A stretch of 64,000 bases of DNA from NCBI RefSeq assembly GCF_029227915.1, contig NC_079882.1, forward strand, positions 6,200,001 to 6,264,000. Direction: 5' to 3'. The stretch is from Hydractinia symbiolongicarpus. Taxonomy: Eukaryota > Cnidaria > Hydrozoa > Anthoathecata > Hydractiniidae. This document shows positions 54,155 through 64,000 of this stretch, in pieces; the first letter of the stretch is position 1; the number at the start of each line of letters is the position of its first letter. The notes under the pieces were generated by a model, which was not told the origin of the DNA, did no database searches, and was given only the letters and a program-made list of their open reading frames with translations. The position numbers and the translations under genes are program-made.

Positions 54155-55609
54155 TTACGACACCATTGTTCCTTTAATTTGAAGCTGCTCTTCTTCACTG
54201 CTGTCAGTATCTGAACATAAGAGTCCGTTCTCTTTGCGAAAACACAACTGCGGAGATACTTCGTGTGGGTCAAAACATCTGGACGACTGAATGGTATCTA
54301 AGAATGAAAAACGCCTATTTGAGCTAGTCTTACGTAGATATTGCTTTCGTGGTAACTGAGTTGAATGCGATACATATCCTGAGGGTGCTAACACTTCTTC
54401 CTCAGGGATTGTATTGTTATAGCAGTTTGGCCCGTTTAGAACTGGATACTTTAAAATTTCTGAAGCTTTTCTCAACGTCTGTGTGATTGAAAATTCACCA
54501 ATATAGCGTTCTTTAAATTTGGCGCGCGATCCCTTCACTGCTCTTATAGAGGCGATGATGAAGACAGTTTGATATAACACGTATACAACAATCGAGACAA
54601 GTAAAAATGCAGAGTCATACTTGTCTTGTTCATCTTCGCCTACTTTACCGACAACTGCGTTTTCAATAGCGACAAGAAATATAAAAGCGACGTTGAATAA
54701 AACGTATTTGTCAAGTAGTGTCAAATATGAAACCTTCGGTAGTATAGACGAAACAAAATTCTTGAATGCAACTACTGTTAGTAGCAGAGTCAAACTCACG
54801 CTTAGCCTCTTTCCGATGTCGTCTCGATCAATTGCGAACGAGGTAAACGCAAGAAAGGAGATCATATTAACCATTGCGGCAATGTTCCATAAATAATAAT
54901 TATACTTTCTCTGCGCGTGCACGTGAAATTGAAAAAGAGGCTCTCGAATTTCTGTTGATATGGTTTCCTTTGTCTCTTTCATGTCCATGACGTCACTTAA
55001 TATATACTGCTGCAACACCCACTGTCCGCTATCAGCAAAATTTGAAAGCGCGCTTGATATGCTGTTGCCGATACTCATTTCCTGCCGAAACTTCACTACA
55101 CTATCACTCCAGTATGAAGACACGTGAATACTTAACACTTGATCATCAAAGGGAAAGCTTGTGATATCAAAAGGACATTTAAATCGACCCTTCACACGAT
55201 ATGACCATTGAATCATGATTTTCTTTTTCACGGCATCTGTGAAAACCACTCTCTTGTTCAACGAGCTTCTCATTTCCACAGCATTTGGAAAATATAATCG
55301 TGGATTCCACATCTGATCCCAATCGATATCACCCGACGGATGTCTCTTATAGAATGTTAACTTCTCAAACCAGTTAGCCGATAACAAAAACTCGCACACC
55401 ATTTCTTGTCGTAACGTGTTAATGTTTTCGATACTATAGATAAACACTCGTAAATCAATAATCACCTGATCCTTCCTGCACATATAATTCATTTTCTCCT
55501 GCACGACTTCGGATTTGCGTCGATCTCGTACCTCGTTGCTACCATTTTTATTCCGTTCATTAATCCCGCACATAAATGATGTTTGGATGCTATCGGAGCT
55601 AACCGACAT
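54155..55609 (-). CDS. Pentameric ligand-gated ion channel subunit, Cys-loop type, bacterial-like architecture (484 residues)
   Basis: Uninterrupted frame. The extracellular ligand domain shows VIIDLRVFIYSIENINTL, WNPRLYFPNA (loop A) and CPFDITSFPFDDQ, the Cys-loop; the second Cys is Leu159, so the disulphide cannot form. Membrane segments: M1 about 239-260, M2 268-290 (RLSVSLTLLLTVVAF), M3 302-320, M4 334-355. The M3-M4 loop is only about 13 residues, as in prokaryotic channels, where animal receptors have a long one. The C-terminal tail is about 129 residues with RKTSSNRRFS-type sites. No signal peptide is visible, and an in-frame stop lies 15 bases upstream of the ATG. A five-subunit channel is expected. 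Ligand and ion selectivity cannot be read; the intracellular end of M2 has Lys where cation channels have Glu. Confidence 0.85.
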   Translation of the reverse strand: MSVSSDSIQTSFMCGINERNKNGSNEVRDRRKSEVVQEKMNYMCRKDQVIIDLRVFIYSIENINTLRQEMVCEFLLSANWFEKLTFYKRHPSGDIDWDQMWNPRLYFPNAVEMRSSLNKRVVFTDAVKKKIMIQWSYRVKGRFKCPFDITSFPFDDQVLSIHVSSYWSDSVVKFRQEMSIGNSISSALSNFADSGQWVLQQYILSDVMDMKETKETISTEIREPLFQFHVHAQRKYNYYLWNIAAMVNMISFLAFTSFAIDRDDIGKRLSVSLTLLLTVVAFKNFVSSILPKVSYLTLLDKYVLFNVAFIFLVAIENAVVGKVGEDEQDKYDSAFLLVSIVVYVLYQTVFIIASIRAVKGSRAKFKERYIGEFSITQTLRKASEILKYPVLNGPNCYNNTIPEEEVLAPSGYVSHSTQLPRKQYLRKTSSNRRFSFLDTIQSSRCFDPHEVSPQLCFRKENGLLCSDTDSSEEEQLQIKGTMVS

Positions 55610-57494
55610 TTCAAAAACAAGTCAAATTTGTTGCTGATATTCTTCGACGTTCATAGTTTAGAACCCATATGTTAAAAATAAAACAAAAATTGATCCGTGA
55701 TATTCTGGAGAGAGCAAAAAGCAGGTGAAGTTTTGCTGGATTTATTATGAAGGTGCAGCTGCTGAAAAACCTAATTTCTCCTTTCACAGAAGTTTTTTAT
55801 TTTACAATGAAGATAAACCTTTCGCAGTCCTGTTTTTGTGATTGTGGAGACAATCTTTTTCAAACATTTTCTTTTATCTCCACAACTGAAGCGAGTTTGA
55901 AACGGTCTTTTTGCATAACAAAGTTAAATAAAACGTTTTCTCGTGGGCACATAGTGAGCAAAGAGCTTTGGAGTGTTAGTAATAAAACAATAACAACAAC
56001 AACAGCATCAACAACAACAACAACAACAACAAATAAAATTGATTCTGGAAAATTTCATTCAACTAAAAATGGCGGAAAAAATATACACATTTATGCATCT
56101 TCTTTTCCATAATTTGCATAATTCCTTCCACTGTAAAAACATATCAACTTTGTGAAAAATTCTACAAACTTGACTCACAAAATAATGTACAGTCAATTAT
56201 TAATAAACCACAAAGTATGACAACTAAATAAGAAACAGGCACAATAAGATGACCCATCACGTTCACTAAACAGTACGCTTTCAAGTTTAAACAGGTCGAT
56301 TTAATGTAACTTCGCTTTAAAAACACGGTTTCTGATGAAATCCATGAAACTACAAAACTAAAAATCCGTCAAAAAAATTTTTAAAAGTGTTTGGCAACGA
56401 TACTCTAACAACTGAAAATCTTGCACAGTTTCGTTTTTTCTCCGTAACACAAGAAATCTCCGTCACCGTAAGATTTAGTTCTGCGAATTTCCACGTTTTA
56501 AAAATTTGTATTCAAAAGGATATCTTTGTGTTGTTTTTTCATTCAACCAAAAATAACAATAAATTTGAGATAAACAAGAGATTTATTCATTGCAAATTTC
56601 ACTGTATATCTGCACTCGCGAAAGAAATCGCAATTTTTTTTAATGTAAAAATCCGGCATCAGATGTATTGATGATCTATGCATATAATTCACATTTGCTT
56701 AAATTTTACAAAAGAAAAGAATATAATTACAACTGCATTTAGCGATATGCAGCGCCTACGTACAAACAAGAAAAAGTTCTAGTTCCACGATACTCAATAT
56801 ACGCCTATTCTTTTGAATATTCGCTTTGGGAAAGAAACACGCGACTTTGCTCGACATAAACTTTAAACAAGAAGCCTAAAGACATGTCTGGAGTGCCTCA
56901 CTTATCCAAATTACTGCACAGTCCACACAAGTATTATGTTTCCGCCCTTTTAACGAAGAACATCTATATTCTCTTTTGCTGTCCTCTTAATAATTTTTAT
57001 TGTATTTTAAAAATCTTATTCAAAAGGCAGTTTTTTTTTACATATTTTAACACCTTATGCATAATTCATCTGAACAAAACAAAAATTTGCCACCCCCTCT
57101 TTTAGCACGGTTATTTTTATACACCAAACTAGATTGTGATGGAACAAGTGCAATAAAATCGACGACCGGGTACTAAGTTCGTTTTTGCTTCTTTGGAGAA
57201 GTTTCCTTTCCTCTGTTGGAGTAAAAACAAACTTAGTTTCCAACGGTTAGACACCCAGAGAATACGAATTAAAAGCCAAGCTTAAAATAAAAGTCGCGCT
57301 TTAGATGGTCTACTCAAATATCGTGTTTAAAGAAAATTGTCCTTCCTACAGTAATCACCAATTAGTTTCTAGTCTCCTCATCAACTACGAACAAGACTCC
57401 AAACAAAAAGAACTGCAACATAAATTGATGCGAACAACTTCAGCAATGGTAGCGGTTACATAGGGTTTTAAGGGATTACTTGCAAGCACAGCAA
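55610..57494. other. Upstream region of the channel gene and intergenic DNA
   Basis: A short upstream ORF on the minus strand (MNVEEYQQQI) ends just before the channel start. An (ACA)n run lies at 55990-56032. Open frames at 55747-56112 and 56387-56671 have no recognisable content. Confidence 0.4.
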
Positions 57495-57644
57495 TCAATC
57501 AAATTTCTTTCCTGCTTCCGTTTGCAACTCGTCTTCTGATTCTTCCGCTTGATAGTTATTGTGTTTCTCGCCAGGTTTTAACAACTTACCAAGCAAGATG
57601 TACTTATCATTAAACTGGTTCTCCCACTCCGACACCGACTCCAT
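57495..57644 (-). CDS. PGRMC: PGRMC exon 3
   Basis: Acceptor CGATGTTTAG. Starts [20 protein letters not shown] and ends AGKKFD with TGA at 57497-57495. Too short to stand out as a single frame. Confidence 0.92.
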   Translation of the reverse strand: MESVSEWENQFNDKYILLGKLLKPGEKHNNYQAEESEDELQTEAGKKFD

Positions 57645-60051
57645 CTAAACATCGACCAGTGAATTGAAACAAAAAAAATTGAACACAGTGAATACACCTT
57701 AGTATCGGACAAACCGAATGTTGTCCAAATTATTCTTAGCATTTCAAAAACTTGAAGCTTAATGTATGATGCTTGTATTGTGCTGAAACCTTCAACAATA
57801 GATTTTTGCATGAGTATGAAACATCGAGCATAATTATGCACCGTGCCACTTTAACCAAAAGTTTGAAAGTTTAATAAACTTGACTGGTATTTTTGCGAAC
57901 GCTCAATGCAAACACTCATACAAAAAAAGTAAAAAATCGCAAAATATATTAGAGTATAGTATCGTTACCTGCATTGAGTTAAGGTCTGATAAATCATCAT
58001 ATTCGTCTTTTATGGCTGATTCATGCATGGAAAATGTAGCAAGAGATCTGCTTCCATCACGGCCGGCGATCAAACTATACGGTCCATCTACAAACATGAA
58101 ATTTAAATACTTTTAAAAGAGAAAAAAAATACCGTAAAAAACAGGTAGATCTCAGTTGTTATTATCTGTTAGTCATCTTTGACTTTCAATTTTTGTCGTC
58201 TGCTTTTAAAATTTACTGCCTTTACAAACACGTCCAAACCAACCCATTCACCAGGATCCCTTAGATATACCTTACATAAAAAAAAGTCCTATTTTTGTAA
58301 GGACGGACACAAGGTTGACTATCAAAAAAATTATAAAAAAGAAAATTAATTTTCTCACGATTTAATTTTCGAGAAATCAGCAAATTCTAATTATTTGGGA
58401 GAATTAATTAATGTAGTGGAAAAAGACATGAAACAAAGACTGCCAAAATTGAAATTCATATCACTATTATAACTTAGTAATTACTTAGTATTTTAACTAA
58501 GTAAACCAGAAGGAAAAAAACGTTCTTCAGAGAAAAAAAAAACGTTTTTCAGAAAGAAAAAAAGAATCTGAATTTTACTGTAATTTTACGTCGGAACTAA
58601 ACTCCTAAAATTTGTAAAAACTAATTTCAGCAACAATTTAAGGTGTCTGTTAGCAAAGATATCAGTTATTTTTAAAATTTTTTCACAAACATTATCGCCA
58701 ATAAAAGCAAGATTGTTGTGTCTTTGCTTAATCACATTTCGACTATAGGTAGGTATTACATTATTGCATTAAAAAGGTAAAGGACATTCTGATTTTAACT
58801 GTTTTTCCAATGTCCAAATCTCTCTGTTGTGTTGTTTAAAGGTGCTTTCACAATCATATTTTACATTACCTATTGTCGTAATCATAATTTTGACAGTGAA
58901 ACATATATTTCTGATAAAAAATATCTAAAAAGTGAAAAATTCAACAACTTTTTTAATCATTTTAAAACCGTACTCTGTGTGCTAAAGTAGACGTCTTCAA
59001 AATTAATAGATTTCCGCATTCGTTTGGATCAGGCCCTTAAATTCTTTATTCATAGTTACATTGTCACCCGAGGCCTACTAAATTGCAGATTTACATGCAC
59101 ATACAAAATTCTTTTTACGCAAATCGTGCAAGTTAATATGAATACATAGTTGCAAAACTAACGCTACAAACCCGACATAAAAAATTGTCTATATTAAATT
59201 CTTATGCTTCAAGTCAAAAATTAAAATGCTACATTAAACTCAAGGGCAGTATTTGTCCTTTTTTTATTTAAAAACAATATCAAGTCACAAGCCAAACAAG
59301 CAAAACTTAGTTAACCAGTCAACAAAGAAAAATCTAAATAAAATTTTCCATTGTGTGAGTCAGGTTCTTTTTAATGTATGGCTATATCTCAGAAAACAAA
59401 ACTGAATGTGTTCCTTTTTGGAAATGTTTAGTGACTAAGAACAAAACTGTGAAACAAAAGAAATCGCACAAATGACATTATATACTGTATTTTGCAAGCA
59501 CAACTAGACTTTGAAATAACACTTCTGTATCATACAATGAACTATGGAGCAGACATTTAGTGATATTTTTTATTTTTTTTTGTCTTAAATCTAGACCACA
59601 ACAGCCTCTCTTGGTTAAAGAAGGGATAAACTTCTGAAAACATTTTCCAGGACAAAACAACAAAAGAACAATAGTATTTCACAAAAGGTTAGGTTCAAAT
59701 ACATTACAGGGGGCTCGACATGTCACAATAGTTAATCCTATGAACCTTGTTATTGAAACACCAAAATATATTACCTGGTCCATAAAAACTCTTTCCTGCT
59801 GTTACATCAAAAACTTTGCCATTAACAGCAATTAATATTCTTTCATTGTCTTTACCATTATATTTTCTAAGCTCCTCAATTGTAAAATCTCTTTTCTTCA
59901 TGGGTGGTAACTCTTCCACCTTAGGCTCTATATATGCTGGTTTAGTTTTGCTCAGAATGAATCTCTTGATCAGCGATACCATGATAATTAATATAACAAT
60001 TTGAACAGGCGTCGTAATGTAACTAGATACTGTAGACAACAGCGAGTCCAT
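57495..60051 (-). CDS. PGRMC: Membrane-associated progesterone receptor component (cytochrome b5-like MAPR protein), 3 exons, 181 residues
   Basis: Minus-strand exons: 60051-59775, 58087-57969 and 57644-57495, in phase (1, then 0), 546 nt. Residues about 15-32 form an N-terminal membrane anchor ([14 protein letters not shown]). The b5-like domain follows: [61 protein letters not shown], then [20 protein letters not shown]. The Tyr in FYGP corresponds to the haem-ligating Tyr of human PGRMC1. Such proteins sit in ER and other membranes, bind haem and support cytochrome P450 and sterol metabolism. The C-terminus is acidic (EESEDE). The order and lengths fit PGRMC1/2 closely. The exon 1 open frame runs on past the donor, so its apparent C-terminus is intron. 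Confidence 0.93.
57969..58087 (-). CDS. PGRMC: PGRMC exon 2
   Basis: Acceptor TTTGTAG, donor CAGGTAACG. It encodes [20 protein letters not shown] and [14 protein letters not shown]. Confidence 0.93.
58088..59774. other. PGRMC intron 1
   Basis: 1.7 kb of AT-rich DNA with poly-A and poly-T runs. No exon or clear transposon seen. Confidence 0.55.
59775..60051 (-). CDS. PGRMC: PGRMC exon 1: membrane anchor and first half of the b5-like domain
   Basis: ATG at 60051 encodes [20 protein letters not shown] and on to GKSFYGP plus one base. Donor AGGTAATAT. Confidence 0.92.
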
Positions 60052-63000
60052 GTTTTATATTTCAATTTACCTTTAAAAGCAAGCAACATAGTAAAATATG
60101 TATATTACATTCCTGCCACAGTGAATCATGACAATGGATTCTTTATAAAGTATTCCCTAGATCTTTATAAAAAAAAGTGAAAAGGAGCAAAAGCAAACAA
60201 GGGATGCACATATGCATTTAAGTTAGCAATATGGAGTAATAAACACTGTAATAATTAGTATGAGAGAAACTTAAAAGAAAATACATTAAGCTTGAGACTA
60301 AATATTTAAGGGCATGCAATCATAAATGGAATCAGGCATACAATTATTGGGCCACAGTCTGTTATAAAAACAAAAAGTTACTTCACTAAAAATGTAGATT
60401 TATGACCAAAATACCAAAAAAGATTCTACAACTGCAATCAATTTCTATATCTATTTTACGTTATCATGTTTTTTTTTATAAAGTTATTTACTTTACTAGT
60501 TTCTCTAAAACAGAGAAAATATATTAACAAAAGGATCAAAATAAAACCATAATTAAAAAAAATATTAAAAATATAACACTTTTTTGCATCTGTTATAGCT
60601 TGTGTAATAAAAATTGTAAAAAATAAAAAAAAGGTAAAACTTTTTATCTTCAATCTTATTACTAAAATCTGGCATTTACTAAAAATAAATTTCTAGATAT
60701 CTGGCTACAACATCTGTTTATACTAGATACTTTTTATTCACCTGTAGCTTTTTAAAATGTTGAGATTCTTTACAAAGTGATTAACAGTATAATCACCTTT
60801 TTATCATTAAATATTAAAAGTCTTGCACATTTGATAGTGCAGAAAACCCCATTCCGTTTTAAACTAAAAATTAATTAAAAATCAGAAATGTACTAGTGTA
60901 AGAAGTAAACCTCATTACAGCCTGGAAGCACAGCGGACAACTGTTGTTGATTCTTCACAATGTTTTAGGAATGTCTCATCTGGCTTTATTTTAAAGTTTA
61001 TACAACACAAAAACAAGAATTTCATTATTAAGATGAAATAATCAAGCAGGACGAACTAATAAAACTAAAAAGAACTAATAAAAAAAAGTTGGATTCACAA
61101 TTTTTATACTTCCTTCATAGGATAGTACAGAAGAAGAAAGAACATTTCTGTTCGCAAATTGCAAAAAAAATTTGAGTCATCCTACAAATAATAATCTGAT
61201 GTATTTCAATTAAAAAAAGCTTTGACATAGTTTTAAATAATAATTGTAACATTCATATATAAATTGAAAAACACACAAGGCTACCAATTCAAAATTATCA
61301 AAATTACAGAGTGAATGCTTTGTCTTATAAAACAAGGACACCCTTGCTGTTTACAATGTTCCAAATAGATTCTGAAATCTTAAAAGGTGTATAATATGCT
61401 TGTGAGTTTTTTTGAAAATTGCAGATTCATTAATGCTCCAAATAATTAGTGTTAGGGACTATCCATAAAATAGTTTTTTGTCTTTGCCATGATCATTATG
61501 ATTTTTTGTGAGGAGTTATTTCAGCAGTTATTATAACAACCTATCTAAGGCTGACATTGTAAAATAACCAGTAATGCCATTTTGATAAATTAATAAACCA
61601 GTAAAAAAAGTAGTTATAAATTAACCAATCAACAATTTAAATCATGAATCACTTTATATTCTGATGAAGAGTAAGATGGAGAAGCTGACATTTGTTGAGA
61701 AGTTTTCAAGCTTCAGGGACCCTTGAAATGTTTTTTTAGGGAAATACAGTAAATAGTTGCCAAGATCAAACTCACCATAACAATGTTTCATACTTATATT
61801 ACCAGTAGTGCGTACAAACACTTGCCAATAATATCCTACATCTGAGATTTTGATTCAGGGCCAACGTGTGGAAAAGAGTGCTTAGTGATTTTTTTTTACC
61901 CCTGGCGAAAACGTTCAAGACTGGAAAGAGCTGGGATGACTGCAGAGCTCTGCTTTTGATTGTACGGCAAAGGTACTTTTTTCTCACCTATTTTAATGAT
62001 AGTGATTCTGGATCTGGGTTTGTGCCCTGGATCACAGCTTTTACTTGACTGACTGGATAAAGCAGGTCTTAGTTTATTACCTTCACCATGTTTTGTTACC
62101 TATCTAGCTATCGAAATGTCTATTATCTAGGTAGTTTCTGTGGCAAGTATGATCACTACCCATGACCATCACCACAATTCTACAAATTAATATTGTAGCT
62201 ATATAGCTATCTGCAGCTAGCTCTGTAGCTAGCCAGCTAAGCTTTTAGCCAGAGAAAAAGATAATATATGAAAACAGCTAGCTAGCTAGAAACTTTAGAA
62301 TAAAATTAAAGCTTTAAGTGAAACGTCTTGATGGGGGATTTAACACTCCTTACATTGATAAAACTGATTAACAAACCGCAACATAGACACATTTGTTCTC
62401 CTTTCCTGAATGAACACGACATTCACTTTCGTCTCCTCAGAGATTTTCCGTTTGAAGTGTAAATCCATACGAAGTACCGCTACCCCCAGGAGGCATGTAT
62501 CCGTGAACCCAGCGCTTGCGTGAAAAGCTCTCGAGGTTTTTTGCGAATAAACCGCAAAACTGCAAAAATTAATTCACGCGAAAATAGATTCTTTTTTCCT
62601 CGCCTCAGATATCAGGAGAAATATGCTGGGTTTTTTTTCACTCAAGCTTTTTTAGCTTTTTGTTACTTTTTTATTTATAGTGTCAGAATTTTTAAAAAAA
62701 TGACCATATGTTGTTTTGTAAATATATACGGCTAAAATCAATTTTGACGACTGATAAAATAAAATAGTTATAACTTTTTATACCCCAATGAACTTTCAAA
62801 AAAGGGAATACAGATTATAAGTTAGCTAAAGTAATTATGTCAAAAATGTCTGGAGCACCAAAATTAATATCCACGTCTTTCAACCCCTGAAAAATCACAC
62901 AAAATTTGAACCAATCGCAATATTAAATCCACGCGAACTTTTTTACGTTAGTAGAGAAACGGAAGTGGTTGGTAAAAGTATTGGACTAGATTGGATATTT

Positions 63001-63699
63001 CTAGTAAAAACCTCTACGATTTACTTTATTCGGTTCAATGACATGTCGCAACATTGTTCTGGATTATTCTGTACTTAGAGTAACCACTTGAAGCAACAAC
63101 GCCCTGTGCCTGTAGACGCCACCTTTTAAACCTCGGACATCAGGTCATCAGCATTGTTAAAAGCACCTTTTTTCGGAGAAACCTGGTCCTATAATAAACA
63201 CTTAAGTCTATTTAAAACTAGTTTTCTCGTGTGCAGCTTTTGTAAACAGTAAATAACAGTAAGAGAGTGTACCGACGTATAACACGCATGCGTAAAGAAG
63301 AAAGAAGAAGTTGGGTCAAAAACGAACGATTGGGCACATCACAAAGAGCGAGGCGTAGAAGGTTTTCAGTTAAAGGAGTGAGGTTGTTGTATATTTACCG
63401 ACTTTATATCGCATTGAATAACCAACCATCATGGGTTGGGCCTACTGAGCAGGATGTGTGGGATTTTCTATCCTTTAGATTGGCTAAAATGCACTAAATT
63501 ACAGTACTACAGTATGAGATTTGTGTAAACAGCTCAATTTTTTGTTAAGCATATTTTAAGCCCTCGAATTTATGTGTTTATTGCGTTCATTTCGTATTTA
63601 CAAGGTTCGCGTTTCAGTTTAAAATGCGGATATGTTTGGACAAATGCCTTCCTTTTACCACAGCTTCTAATCAATAAAATGCAATGTGAAGGGAATTAA
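60052..63699. other. AT-rich region upstream of PGRMC
   Basis: No recognisable exon. An AGCTAGCTAGC-rich patch lies at 62190-62290. The basic frame at 63267-63497 (rich in Arg) is unsupported. Confidence 0.45.
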
Positions 63700-63802
63700 G
63701 TACCGTATTTCCTCTAATAAGCGCCGCGGCGCTTATTTAATTTTTGTGATTTTAGGTGCGGCGCTTATTAGAGGGCGGCGCTTAATAGAGGGCGGCGCTT
63801 AT
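63700..63802. repeat. GCGCTTATT repeat (ACCGTATTTCCTC-type terminal sequence)
   Basis: It begins TACCGTATTTCCTCTAATAA, then the palindrome GCGCCGCGGCGC, then tandem GGCGGCGCTTATTAGAG units at 63755-63802. It looks like the end of a dispersed transposon. The 60-codon frame over it is not a gene. Confidence 0.5.
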
Positions 63803-64000
63803 TTCGAAATTTCAGATTTCAAGTTTCTGAAGTTTTTGCCTATTCTTCAAATTCAATCCGTTGGTTGAATGCTATCCTTAGTAAAAGTTTTTTTGATAGA
63901 TTTGGGGTTCTATAGAGGGGTAAGTAACGTACGAGAAATAAATAACGGGTGAATTATCGTGTCTTTTCCTGTTCTCTTTCTATCAAATATAACAAAGATA

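Noticed and set aside
54621-54896. 91-codon plus-strand frame
   Set aside because: Antisense of the channel membrane region.
55747-56112. 121-codon plus-strand frame upstream of the channel
   Set aside because: Contains an (ACA)n poly-Thr run and no domain; likely chance.
57880-58116. 78-codon plus-strand frame
   Set aside because: Antisense of PGRMC exon 2.
63686-63868. 60-codon frame at the right end
   Set aside because: Translation of the GCGCTTATT repeat.

Overview
The window looks like nuclear DNA of an animal, most likely a cnidarian and plausibly a hydrozoan. The DNA is AT-rich. Genes are split by GT-AG introns and encode metazoan families: an FGFR/VEGFR-type receptor tyrosine kinase, a membrane progesterone-receptor-component (MAPR) protein, a Cys-loop-type channel and a secreted EGF-domain protein. 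Much of the rest is transposons of animal type. The species cannot be fixed from the sequence alone. No prokaryotic operon, CRISPR array or rRNA gene was seen.

Layout. 1-243 holds a probable last exon of an unknown plus-strand gene. 2850-3607 is a foldback element. About 4030-12870 is a nested stack: a decayed Ty3/gypsy element (B, minus strand) is interrupted by a second Ty3/gypsy element (A, 4474-10095, minus strand, 85-89 bp LTRs, TTAAC target duplication), and A is interrupted by a CR1/L2-like LINE (about 4660-8372, plus strand) whose ORF starts with a hydrophobic segment and a 2A-like motif. 13708-16414 is a terminal-inverted-repeat element that carries a LINE fragment.

19418-33661 (plus) is an eleven-exon receptor tyrosine kinase gene. 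The inferred protein has 793 residues: signal peptide, three Ig domains, one membrane span, a catalytically complete kinase domain and a tail with an FGFR-like phosphotyrosine site. Its introns hold a TTAA MITE, a tRNA-derived SINE, a 328-bp tandem duplication and microsatellites. 39995-36353 (minus) is a four-exon gene for a small secreted protein with a cysteine-rich module and an EGF domain. It was found from splice sites and exon phase.

42921-53248 is the most striking region: seven Helitron-family units head to tail on the minus strand. Each begins at CTAG, which abuts the 5' end of its neighbour. Three of them are about 2.7-kb near-identical copies. The outer flanks are A and T, the classic Helitron target. 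No Rep/helicase gene is present, so the units are non-autonomous.

55609-54155 (minus) is an intronless pentameric ligand-gated channel with an incomplete Cys-loop, a very short M3-M4 loop, no visible signal peptide and a long C-terminal tail. 60051-57495 (minus) is a three-exon MAPR/PGRMC gene. The last 4 kb is AT-rich intergenic DNA with short repeats. The host genes belong to signalling and membrane biology but show no evident shared pathway or operon. Coordinates of spliced genes are my own predictions from splice motifs and reading phase.
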